A stretch of DNA of 64,000 bases from Paenibacillus xylanilyticus (GTDB lineage: Bacteria; Bacillota; Bacilli; Paenibacillales; Paenibacillaceae), in assembly GCF_013359935.1 (NCBI RefSeq), contig NZ_JABMCB010000206.1:496001-560000 (forward strand), given 5' to 3'. The position numbers and the translations under genes were made by a program. Below are positions 33,594 to 42,577 of this stretch, one piece after another; the stretch's first letter is position 1; the number at the start of each line of letters is the position of its first letter. The notes beneath the pieces are model-generated. The model was not told where the DNA came from and did no database searches. It saw only the letters and a program-made list of their open reading frames with translations.

Positions 33594-35240
33594 TTGAAGA
33601 AAAGCCTGATAACCATACTCATGCTGCTTATGGCGTTCACGATTGTAATGAGCGGATGTTCGAGCGACACCTCGTCCAGCCAGGAATCAGGAAACCCGGC
33701 TACAGGGGACAATCCAGTGAACATCAGCGTGTTTTCCGTACAGGAATCGGGGATTGATATCCCCACCAACCAATTCACCAAATTTGTGGAAGACAAGTTC
33801 AACATCAAATTCAACTGGCAGATCAATCCGTCAGATGGGGCCAAGGAAAAGCGCCAAATCTCGCTGGCGAGTGGTGACTATCCCGATGCCTACCTGCTTA
33901 CTCATTACATTGATCAATTTTCACAAGCGGATCTGTTGAAATATGGCAAACAGGGCGTTCTCATGCCCCTGAATGATCTGATTGATCAATATGCTCCCAA
34001 CATCAAAGCAGCCATGGAAAAGAATTCTAACTTGAAAACGCTTAACACGGCACCTGATGGCAATATTTATGGCCTGGTTGCCTATACGGAATGTTTCCAT
34101 TGTTCGTACCCGAGCAAGATGTGGATGAATACCGAATGGTTGAAAAAGCTCAATCTGGAGATGCCAACCACGACAGAAGAGTTCAAAAATGTGCTGCAAG
34201 CATTCAAAACACAGGACCCGAACGGGAACGGCAAAGCCGATGAAGTCCCGCTCAGCGGCTCCATCGAGGAGTTCGGTGTGAGAATCATTCCTTTTCTAAT
34301 GAATGCATTCGTGTATGACGATGACCGCAACTACCTGCAGATGGTTGGAGGAAAGGTTCAATCGGCAGCCATTACGCCGGAGTGGAAGGAAGGATTGACC
34401 TACATCAAGTCGTTGTTTGATGCGGGTCTGATTGATCCAGGAGCTTTTACACAGAACGCAGAAGCCTTCAAGAAAATTGGGGAAAACGCGGATGCGGAAA
34501 TTCTCGGCGTCGGTGCTGGCATGCACCCGGCCATCTTCGTAAATATTGATCCTGGGAATACTCGCTCGGCACATTATAACCCTGTACCTCCAATTTCCGG
34601 ACCGAGCGGAATATCCTATGCGACACATGACGGAGGCGGCGTATCTCCAGGAGCCAAATTCGTTATTACCAACAAAGCAAGCGAAGAGGCGCAAATCGCC
34701 CTGATCAAAATGGTTGACTACATGTTTACTGCCGAAGGTCAAACGAATGGAGGAAGCGGTCTGAAAGGAATCGATTGGACCGATCCGGTAGAGGGTGATG
34801 TGGCACTGGGCAAGGATTCCAAGCCAATGGTTAAACAAATCCCTATGGCTGAGGGCGAAGCGCCGCGTAATGCGGGCTGGAGCGGAATGGCTCATTTCTA
34901 TATGCCCAAAGAATATCGTGATACCTTCGTTCAAGGCACGGATATCTATGCTTCGGACGGTTATGAGCGCAGACTTTATGATGCCACGCTCCTGTACGAA
35001 GGACATGAGCCTGAGGAGTTGTTCCCGATCTGGTCCGTATGGATTGATCCGGCCGAGATTGATGAAGCCAGTTTGCTGCAAACGAATATCAGAAACTACA
35101 TCGAACAAAATCAGCTTCAATTCATCACGGGTAACAAGGATCTCAACAAGGATTGGGATACGTATGTAAAAGGATTGGAAAATCTGAAGTTGGACCGTTA
35201 TCTCGAAATTTTGCAAAAAGCCTATGAGGCATCCAAGTAA
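33594..35240 (+). CDS. Extracellular solute-binding lipoprotein of importer 1
   Basis: 548 residues. TTG start after AAAGGGAG; the lipobox is VMSGC near residue 21, so the protein is lipidated and held at the outer face of the membrane. The body is a large type of the family 1 binding fold (LplA/YtcQ-like, 500-550 residues), which binds oligosaccharides rather than monosaccharides. A strong hairpin just after the gene separates it from the GH95 gene, as often seen where binding protein must be made in excess. Confidence 0.87.
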   Translation: MKKSLITILMLLMAFTIVMSGCSSDTSSSQESGNPATGDNPVNISVFSVQESGIDIPTNQFTKFVEDKFNIKFNWQINPSDGAKEKRQISLASGDYPDAYLLTHYIDQFSQADLLKYGKQGVLMPLNDLIDQYAPNIKAAMEKNSNLKTLNTAPDGNIYGLVAYTECFHCSYPSKMWMNTEWLKKLNLEMPTTTEEFKNVLQAFKTQDPNGNGKADEVPLSGSIEEFGVRIIPFLMNAFVYDDDRNYLQMVGGKVQSAAITPEWKEGLTYIKSLFDAGLIDPGAFTQNAEAFKKIGENADAEILGVGAGMHPAIFVNIDPGNTRSAHYNPVPPISGPSGISYATHDGGGVSPGAKFVITNKASEEAQIALIKMVDYMFTAEGQTNGGSGLKGIDWTDPVEGDVALGKDSKPMVKQIPMAEGEAPRNAGWSGMAHFYMPKEYRDTFVQGTDIYASDGYERRLYDATLLYEGHEPEELFPIWSVWIDPAEIDEASLLQTNIRNYIEQNQLQFITGNKDLNKDWDTYVKGLENLKLDRYLEILQKAYEASK

Positions 35241-35250
35241 CAGGTGAGAT

Positions 35251-35292
35251 CGACAATGAGGTGCTCAGGATGGACCGGGCACCTCATTGTCG
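35251..35292 (+). terminator. Strong hairpin after the binding-protein gene (attenuator or mRNA stabiliser)
   Basis: Perfect 14-bp stem CGACAATGAGGTGC/GCACCTCATTGTCG with a 14-nt loop but only a weak T tract, so partial termination or 3'-end protection of the upstream transcript is more likely than full termination. Confidence 0.6.
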
Positions 35293-35439
35293 TTGCATTC
35301 AGGAGAGGAACTCATTTTAACGAAGGGGAATTGCAATCCAGCATTGAAAACTTCGTTCATATTACAGCCTGTACGGAAGTTGACATTGGAGACAATGTAT
35401 TCAGTGCCATTACTTAATGGGGAAGAAGGGAGAGAACAC

Positions 35440-37824
35440 ATGAAACTTCAATATGATAAACCCGCCAGTGTATGGACCGAAGGACTTCCCATAGGAAATG
35501 GCCGTCTGGGAGGCATGATCTTCGGAGGAGTGGAGCAGGAGAAGATCAGTCTGAATGAAGACACCTTATGGTCCGGATACCCTATGGAGGGCAACAATCC
35601 CGGGGCTAAAGAGGTTTTGCCTAAGGTCCGCAAGCTGATTCAGGAGGAGCGTTATCTGGAAGCAGATACGTTGACGAAAGAGATGCTGGGACCATACACT
35701 CAATCGTATTTGCCCTTTGGAGATTTGCTTCTGCGTTTCGAGCATGGGAGCATCCATCATTCCTACAAGCGGACGCTGGATGTGGAAAATGCACTACACA
35801 GCCTCGAATACCAGGTTGGAAATGTCACGTATAAACGAGAAATGTTTGCTTCCTATCCTCATCAGGTGCTTGCACTTCGACTGACGGCAAGTGATTCAGG
35901 AGCACTGAATGTGCACGCCACGCTGGACAGCCCGCTTCGATATACCCTTCACGTACAGGGGGATCGGTTCGTTCTGTCAGGAACTGCACCAGATCATGTG
36001 GAGCCCAGTTATGTTGCAAGTGATAATCCCATTAAATACGGCGAACCGGGTGACCCCAAGGGCATGGTTTTTGAAGGACAGCTGGCTGTGACAGCGGAGG
36101 ATGGAGAGGTAACCGTGGATGGCCAAGGAATACATCTGTTGGGTGCAACGGCTGCCACTTTCTACTTCAGTGCGGCTACGAGTTTTAATGGTTATGACAA
36201 AATACCTGGAGTGGAAGGGAAAGACGCCTCGGCCATTGCGGGTTCATTTCTGAACGCTGCGACAAGCCAATCCTATGCAAGCTTGCGGGATTCACATATT
36301 TCGGATTATCGCTCACTGTTTGACAGAGTAAAACTTCAGCTCGGTACGCCGCTTGCTCCGGAAGGGATGTCTACCAGTCAGCGGATCACGACCTATGCAG
36401 CTGAAGATCCGGGACTTGTGGAGCTGCTCTTTCATTATGGACGTTACTTGCTGATCTCCAGTTCGCGCCCTGGAACACAGGCTGCCAATCTCCAGGGGAT
36501 ATGGAATGCATTTACCCGTCCACCTTGGAGCAGCAATTATACATTGAATATTAACACCGAGATGAATTACTGGCCGGCCGAAATCTGCAATTTGGCGGAA
36601 TGCCATACACCCTTGCTGGATATGATCGGCAATCTGGCGAAGAAAGGTGCCGAGACTGCCCGAGTCAACTATGGTACCCGTGGCTGGACGGCGCATCATA
36701 ATACGGATCTCTGGGCACAGACGGCCCCGGTTGGTAATTACGGAGACGGTGATCCAGGCTGGGCGTATTGGCCGATGGGTGGCGTATGGCTGACTCAGCA
36801 TGTATGGGAGCATTACGCTTTTAACGGAAACGAAGCGTATTTGAGGACAACTGCCTATCCTGTTATGAAGGAGGCTGCACTGTTTGCACTGGACTGGCTC
36901 ATTGAAGACGGCAGCGGAAGTTTTACGACTTCTCCGTCTACTTCCCCGGAGCATAAATTTCGTACACCGAGAGGCGCAGCAGCGGTCAGTTCGGGTTCAA
37001 CCATGGATATCTCCCTGATCTGGGAGTTGTTCACCAACTGCATAGAAGCATCGGAACGGCTGGGTATTGACCCCGATTTCAGGATGGAACTGGAGAATGT
37101 CCGCAAACGTCTGCAGCCGCTGCAGGTCGGTAAATATGGACAACTGCAGGAATGGTCGAAGGATTTTGAAGACGAGGATACGTACCATCGGCATACCTCG
37201 CACCTCGTAGGCATATACCCCGGGCGGCAGTTGTCCCGGGAGGAAACACCGGCGCTGTATGCTGCTGCCAGAACCTCACTGGAGCGGCGCGGAGACGAGA
37301 GCACAGGCTGGAGTTTGGGGTGGCGAGTTGCCCTCTGGAGTCGTTTCGGAGATGGGAACCGTTCCCTGCGTCTGCTCTCCAACATGCTTCGTCTGGTCAA
37401 GGACGGGGAATCAGAGCAATACAACCATGGCGGCATATATGCCAATCTGCTTGGCGCGCATCCGCCTTTTCAGATCGATGGCAACTTTGCCGCGTCGGCC
37501 GGCATTGCCGAGATGCTGCTGCAATCTCATCGCCCGTACCTTGAATTGCTTCCGGCGTTACCGGATGCATGGCAGAAGGGCAGCGTCGCTGGACTGCGTG
37601 CCAGGGGTGGATTCGAAGTTAGCATTAGTTGGGACAGGGGAGAGCTCGCGGAAGCACATATCACTTCCCTGCTGGGTATGGATTGCACCCTTCGCAGTAA
37701 TGTCCCGCTCATCGTCACCATGAATGGGAACCTGATGGATACGGCCCGCATTGATGCATTCACGATAAAATTTCCGACATCTGCCGGTCAGACATACCAC
37801 GTTGCAGCGGACGATCAGCATTAA
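35440..37824 (+). CDS. GH95 glycosidase (alpha-L-fucosidase/alpha-L-galactosidase family), Thr type
   Basis: 794 residues, no signal peptide, so cytoplasmic. Hallmarks of the inverting GH95 family: WSSNYTLNINTEMNYWPAE with Asn370 and Asn372, general acid Glu571 in GQLQEW, and Asp680 in QIDGNF. The residue two before the first Asn is Thr368; as I recall, Thr here goes with alpha-L-galactosidase activity while fucosidases have His, so activity on L-galactose is possible. ATG 35440 follows GAAGGGAGAG; the frame runs upstream without protein character. It would act on oligosaccharides delivered by importer 1. Confidence 0.87.
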   Translation: MKLQYDKPASVWTEGLPIGNGRLGGMIFGGVEQEKISLNEDTLWSGYPMEGNNPGAKEVLPKVRKLIQEERYLEADTLTKEMLGPYTQSYLPFGDLLLRFEHGSIHHSYKRTLDVENALHSLEYQVGNVTYKREMFASYPHQVLALRLTASDSGALNVHATLDSPLRYTLHVQGDRFVLSGTAPDHVEPSYVASDNPIKYGEPGDPKGMVFEGQLAVTAEDGEVTVDGQGIHLLGATAATFYFSAATSFNGYDKIPGVEGKDASAIAGSFLNAATSQSYASLRDSHISDYRSLFDRVKLQLGTPLAPEGMSTSQRITTYAAEDPGLVELLFHYGRYLLISSSRPGTQAANLQGIWNAFTRPPWSSNYTLNINTEMNYWPAEICNLAECHTPLLDMIGNLAKKGAETARVNYGTRGWTAHHNTDLWAQTAPVGNYGDGDPGWAYWPMGGVWLTQHVWEHYAFNGNEAYLRTTAYPVMKEAALFALDWLIEDGSGSFTTSPSTSPEHKFRTPRGAAAVSSGSTMDISLIWELFTNCIEASERLGIDPDFRMELENVRKRLQPLQVGKYGQLQEWSKDFEDEDTYHRHTSHLVGIYPGRQLSREETPALYAAARTSLERRGDESTGWSLGWRVALWSRFGDGNRSLRLLSNMLRLVKDGESEQYNHGGIYANLLGAHPPFQIDGNFAASAGIAEMLLQSHRPYLELLPALPDAWQKGSVAGLRARGGFEVSISWDRGELAEAHITSLLGMDCTLRSNVPLIVTMNGNLMDTARIDAFTIKFPTSAGQTYHVAADDQH

Positions 37825-37894
37825 GGCCAAGAAGTGTGTTAAATCGCGATATGGATCGGAAGATCGGTGCATGGATTACGCCCTGGCCTGTCTT

Positions 37895-37900
37895 TATAAT
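37895..37900 (+). promoter_or_regulatory. -10 candidate before the cytosolic GH-D gene
   Basis: TTTATAAT about 75 nt before the ATG with a weak -35; the gene may also be read through from the GH95 gene. Confidence 0.3.
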
Positions 37901-37974
37901 GAGGGCAGACTTGGGATGGCGAATAAAATAACCACTCCTACCAACTAACCATGCAATATGGAGGAGGCATATGA

Positions 37975-40032
37975 ATGCTAACTAGCAATACAGCAGTGCG
38001 GGTGGAGCAGCAGGATGACACTTTGATCCGGGTGAGCAATAACCACGTAAGCCTGGAGATTCATCTTGGAAATGGTGAAGCTTCATGCAATGACAATTTC
38101 TCTGGCCATATTCAGAATTTCCGCAGTGCTTTTCGCTGGCAAGGTCGGGAGTACAGTACAGAACATTATCAGAGCCATGAGCTGAAGAGCAAGGAAACCA
38201 TTGTCCGGGAAGGCTTTGGCAAAGGGGTGCATTTGGTGATCCTGCATCAGGCATCCATGCTGCCGAGGTTGGAACAACATTTCTATATATACGAATCATT
38301 ACCGTTCGTATTGGTACAGAGCACCATTGATAGTGATGGCGAGATCAAGGTGAATCGCTTTGCGGTCATTCAAACCAAACAAATATCACTTGGCATCGGT
38401 GAAGCTCAACAGCAAGGACTCAGCATTCTGCGCGTGCCCTTTGACAACGATAAATGGGTCCGATATACGGTCGTAAAACCGCCACTGGACGTCGAAAGCT
38501 ATGAAGCTGCAGCATTATTCGAGCCAGACAGCCGCCGTGGAATCATTATGGGCTCTCTCACCCATAAGGTGTGGAAAACAGGAATTCGGTTCAAAAGCGA
38601 ACGGAGTGGGCACATCGACGAACTTGATCTTTACGGCGGTGCCGTCAGCGAGTTGACCCGCGATTTTCAGCCTCACGGTTATGTGAAGGGAAAGAGAATC
38701 GAATCACCGCTCGTATTTATCGGATTTTATGAAGACTACCGAGAGGGACTCGAAGCTTACGGCCGTGCCAATACCTGGATAGAGGCCCCACTGCAATGGG
38801 AAGGAGGAGTGCCGGTCGGCTGGAACAGTTGGTCTGCCGCAATGAGTGAACTGGACTACGATTTATATACGTCGACCAGTGATTTTTTGAAAAAGGAAGT
38901 ACAGCCTTTGGGGTTTCAGAATGAAGGCACCCTGTACATCAACTTTGATGCCTTCTGGGATAACTTTACACCCGAAGAAATGAAGGATGCATTGGATCGG
39001 GTACGGCAAAACGGACACCGAGCTGGAACGTATTGGACGCCATTTGCCTTCTGGGGCAGCCCGGAACAATTCAGTCAAGTCGTGGAAGGGACGGATGGCC
39101 AGTATACCTACGGGGATATATTGCTGCGGGACAGTGAAGGTGAGGTTTTACCGGATGTGGATGGTGGTTTGGCCATTGACCCGACACATCCAGGGAACCG
39201 GTTAAGAATCGACTGGTTCGCGAACAAATTCATATCGGAAGGATTTGAGTATATCAAACTGGACTTCCTCGCTCACGGTGCATTGGAAGGACAGCATCAT
39301 GACCCGGAGATCACGACAGGGATTGCAGCTTACCACTATGGCATGTCTTACTTGCAGCAGAAACTTTCACCGGAAGCCATTGGTCGGCCATTCTTCATTA
39401 ACCTGTCCATTGCACCGCTGTTTCCGTACGCCTTCGCCCACAGTCGCCGCATTTCCTGCGATGTCTTCGGCACGCTTAAGGATACGGAATATTTATTAAA
39501 CTCACTGACCCATGGATGGTGGATGAATAATACATTGTACCGATACAATGATCCGGATCATTCGGTACTGTACAAGAGCTTCAACCAGGAAGCGACTGGC
39601 TTGCAGGAAGGGAGAAGCCGCCTGACTGCTTCGGTGATTGCCGGTACGGTATTGCTGCTCGGAGATGATTTCCGTCAAGCGGAGGCTGGGGAACGGGCAA
39701 AAGAGTGGCTTGCAAACAACAAAATCATGAATGTTGCCCGACTGGGCCAAACCTTCCGTCCGGTTGAGGGAGATTGCGGCAAAGGGGCTTCAGACGTGTT
39801 TGTACTTGAATTGGTTGAAGAACAAAGCTTCTATCTGGCTGTTTTTAATTTCGATGCTGCACGTGTGGTACACAAAACAATATCTCTGAAACGAGCCGGA
39901 CTTGATGCCAGTACCATTTACAGTTATGAGGAACTGTGGGAAGGAGTACAGGGAGAAAGCTCTGGTGATCTGAACGTAACATTGGAACAGGCAGAGTCCA
40001 AAATTTATAGATTGACGGTTAAAGGAAGCTGA
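37975..40032 (+). CDS. Cytoplasmic clan GH-D (GH27/GH36-like) glycosidase
   Basis: 685 residues without signal peptide. An N-terminal beta-sandwich of about 270 residues precedes a (beta/alpha)8 barrel that opens with PVGWNSW. Predicted nucleophile Asp430 (YIKLDFLAHG) and acid/base Asp496 (RRISCDVFG), the KxD and RxxxD motifs of clan GH-D, and a C-terminal beta domain. The barrel and C-terminal domain closely follow those of the secreted protein at 44424 (shared EGTxxQYTYGDI, AHSRRISCD, TEYxLNSLT). Likely an alpha-galactosidase-type enzyme that finishes imported fragments; specificity is untested. ATG 37975 is 7 nt after GGAGGAGG. Confidence 0.82.
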   Translation: MLTSNTAVRVEQQDDTLIRVSNNHVSLEIHLGNGEASCNDNFSGHIQNFRSAFRWQGREYSTEHYQSHELKSKETIVREGFGKGVHLVILHQASMLPRLEQHFYIYESLPFVLVQSTIDSDGEIKVNRFAVIQTKQISLGIGEAQQQGLSILRVPFDNDKWVRYTVVKPPLDVESYEAAALFEPDSRRGIIMGSLTHKVWKTGIRFKSERSGHIDELDLYGGAVSELTRDFQPHGYVKGKRIESPLVFIGFYEDYREGLEAYGRANTWIEAPLQWEGGVPVGWNSWSAAMSELDYDLYTSTSDFLKKEVQPLGFQNEGTLYINFDAFWDNFTPEEMKDALDRVRQNGHRAGTYWTPFAFWGSPEQFSQVVEGTDGQYTYGDILLRDSEGEVLPDVDGGLAIDPTHPGNRLRIDWFANKFISEGFEYIKLDFLAHGALEGQHHDPEITTGIAAYHYGMSYLQQKLSPEAIGRPFFINLSIAPLFPYAFAHSRRISCDVFGTLKDTEYLLNSLTHGWWMNNTLYRYNDPDHSVLYKSFNQEATGLQEGRSRLTASVIAGTVLLLGDDFRQAEAGERAKEWLANNKIMNVARLGQTFRPVEGDCGKGASDVFVLELVEEQSFYLAVFNFDAARVVHKTISLKRAGLDASTIYSYEELWEGVQGESSGDLNVTLEQAESKIYRLTVKGS

Positions 40033-40051
40033 CAGTTACTTCAACTCTATC

Positions 40052-40106
40052 AAATAATATGCGCGCTTTTGTTCGATACAGACAGCGCGTTTTATTTGTT
40101 TTTCCA
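40052..40106 (+). terminator. Terminator after the cytosolic GH-D gene
   Basis: Imperfect stem AAATAA..GCGCGC with GCGCG..TTATTT and a following T run; it separates half one of the locus from half two. Confidence 0.6.
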
Positions 40107-40147
40107 ACGTATTAACAGCTTATCCATTTTTAAGAGGAGGGTATGAA

Positions 40148-42478
40148 ATGGACGATTTTACATTGTGGTATTCCACCCCTGCAGTGAATTGGTCTCAGGG
40201 TCTGCCGCTGGGTAACGGGAGGATGGGTGCGGTTGTCATGGCATCACCACATCGTGAAGTATGGAGTATGAGTGAGGTTACCTACTGGTCAGGGCAAACA
40301 GACCCGGAGCCTGCTTTTGAAGGAGGAAAAGCAGCGCTGGAGGAGATGCGGCGTCATTTCTACGCGGGCAATTATGATGAAGGTGATCGTCTTGCCAAGC
40401 AGTATCTGCAGCCGAAAAAGCAAAATTTCGGAACGAATCTGGGGTTATGCGAGGTTGTTATCCATTTTGCCGAGAAGAGCCCGGACCACATGGAAGCGGA
40501 AAGCTTCCGGCGCGAGCTGGATTTGAACCAGGCACTGGTGAAGACAGTCTGGAGGAACAACAATGCAACGCTGAACCGTGAGGTTTTTGCATCCCATGTC
40601 GATGATCTGGTTGCCTCCAGGGTTTGGAGTGATGCCTCCGGAGGCGTATCCTTTACCCTCGGCTTGGAGGGAGGCACGGAATCGTTCCAATGTGCCGTTC
40701 TAAATGACGGCACACTGGAATTCAACGGTCAGGCAACAGAGAATGTCCATAGCAACGGCAAATGCGGTGTGTGGGCCGAAGGTTATGTGAAGGTTGTCGT
40801 GACTGGTGGTACGGTTACTGGAGAAAACGGAAAGTTGACTGTCGCTGGAGCGGATGAGGCCTGGATTTACTTCACAGTCAGCACGGATTATCACCGTGCT
40901 GAAGCGGCGTGGAAAAAGGAGAGCCTTCTCACGATGGAAAAGGCAGTGGACAAAGGCTATGCTCTGCTGAGAAGGGATCATATCGGGGACTACAGCGAGC
41001 AGTACGACAAGGTTAGCATTCATCTTGGGACGGCAAGCAAAGCCGATCTGCCTACGGATCAGCGCATCCAATTGCTCGCGAGGGGCGGAAGCGATGATCC
41101 ACAGCTGTTTGCGATGTTCCTGCAATACGGCAGGTATCTGACCATTGCCGGTTCCCGCACCAATTCTCCGCTGCCGCTGCACCTTCAGGGAATATGGAAT
41201 GACGGAGAGGCCTGTCGTATGGGATGGAGCTGTGATTATCACCTGGATATCAACACCCAAATGAACTATTATCCAACGGAGATTACGAATTTGGGAGACT
41301 GTCATCTACCGCTGACGAGATATATTGAAGATCTGGCAGCAGCGGGTAGATCAACGGCTCGTAACTTATATGGAAGCGAAGGCTGGGTTGCGCATGTATT
41401 CTCCAACGTCTGGGGATTCACACTTCCTGGATGGGATACTTCGTGGGGGTTGAATGTTACAGGCGGACTGTGGCTTGCCACTCAATTGATTGAGCATTAT
41501 GAATATAGCCAAGACCTTGTTTTTCTGGAGAAAGCGGCCTATCCCGTGCTTAAAGAAGCCGCAGCCTTTTATCTGGATTATATGAGTGTTCATCCCCAAT
41601 ATGGCTGGCTGGTGACCGGTCCTTCCAACTCCCCAGAGAATCATTTCTATCCTGATCATTCTGGCAGTACCGTGCACCAGCTCTCGATGGGAACGACATT
41701 GGACCAGATTCTGGTACGTGAGCTGTTCGAATTTTGTCTGAAGTCGGTGGAACTGCTGGATCGGGATGAGGAACTTGGACGAAAATTGAAGGAAGCCATT
41801 GCCAAGCTGCCGCCGCTGCAGATTGGGAAGAAAGGACAGCTGCAGGAATGGCTGGAGGATTATGAGGAAGCACAGCCGGAGCATCGACATATGTCACATC
41901 TATTCGCCTTGTATCCAGGTCATCAGATCACACCGGACCGGACACCTGAACTCAGTTCGGCAGCAAGAGTGATGATGCAGAACCGGATGCAGCAGGAAGA
42001 ATTGGAGGATGTGGAATTTACGGCGGCCCTGTTTGGGCTTGGCTTTGCCAGGCTGCATGACGGAGAGATGGCCTACAAACATATCTCCCACCTCATCAGT
42101 GGGCTGTGTTTCGATAATCTGTTGACCTATTCGAAGTCGGGCATTGCCGGCGCAGAAACCAATATTTTTGTCATTGATGGGAATTTTGGAGGAACCGCCG
42201 TTATTGCGGAAATGCTGCTGCAAAGTTATGATGGCGAGATTCATCTGCTGCCAGCTCTGCCGCAAGCTTGGAATAAGGGAGAGGTATCCGGGTTAAGAGC
42301 CAAAGGCAATGCCGAAGTTGATGCAGTCTGGGAGAACGGGGAGTTGAAGTCGGCTACAATTCGTACCTTTTCACCTGGAACATTTACGATTAGCAGAGGA
42401 GAGCTTAGAACGACCCTTCATGCCGAAGTGGGAGTAAATTACAAATTCAACGCTCAGCTGGAGTTGTTAGAACCCTAA
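40148..42478 (+). CDS. GH95 glycosidase, His type with an Asn-to-Asp change
   Basis: 776 residues, cytoplasmic (no signal peptide). General acid Glu567 in GQLQEW and Asp677 in VIDGNFGG are present. The active-site strand reads CDYHLDINTQMNYYP: His365 (fucosidase-like) but Asp367 where the family normally has the first of two catalytic Asn residues; Asn369 is kept. The protein is only distantly similar to the GH95 at 35440, so it is not a recent copy. It probably removes a different L-sugar or linkage, or an L-fucose residue. ATG 40148 after AAGAGGAGGG. Confidence 0.83.
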   Translation: MDDFTLWYSTPAVNWSQGLPLGNGRMGAVVMASPHREVWSMSEVTYWSGQTDPEPAFEGGKAALEEMRRHFYAGNYDEGDRLAKQYLQPKKQNFGTNLGLCEVVIHFAEKSPDHMEAESFRRELDLNQALVKTVWRNNNATLNREVFASHVDDLVASRVWSDASGGVSFTLGLEGGTESFQCAVLNDGTLEFNGQATENVHSNGKCGVWAEGYVKVVVTGGTVTGENGKLTVAGADEAWIYFTVSTDYHRAEAAWKKESLLTMEKAVDKGYALLRRDHIGDYSEQYDKVSIHLGTASKADLPTDQRIQLLARGGSDDPQLFAMFLQYGRYLTIAGSRTNSPLPLHLQGIWNDGEACRMGWSCDYHLDINTQMNYYPTEITNLGDCHLPLTRYIEDLAAAGRSTARNLYGSEGWVAHVFSNVWGFTLPGWDTSWGLNVTGGLWLATQLIEHYEYSQDLVFLEKAAYPVLKEAAAFYLDYMSVHPQYGWLVTGPSNSPENHFYPDHSGSTVHQLSMGTTLDQILVRELFEFCLKSVELLDRDEELGRKLKEAIAKLPPLQIGKKGQLQEWLEDYEEAQPEHRHMSHLFALYPGHQITPDRTPELSSAARVMMQNRMQQEELEDVEFTAALFGLGFARLHDGEMAYKHISHLISGLCFDNLLTYSKSGIAGAETNIFVIDGNFGGTAVIAEMLLQSYDGEIHLLPALPQAWNKGEVSGLRAKGNAEVDAVWENGELKSATIRTFSPGTFTISRGELRTTLHAEVGVNYKFNAQLELLEP

Positions 42479-42577
42479 TTTCAAACTGATAAACACCTTC
42501 ATAATAAATCGATCTGGTCGAACGGAGGGAAAAACATATAATAGAGAAACAGACAGATCAAATGGGAGGGGACTTCG

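Noticed and set aside
34034..34050. cre-like TGAAAACGCTTAAC inside the binding-protein gene
   Set aside because: Two mismatches at the end and mid-gene position; most likely chance.
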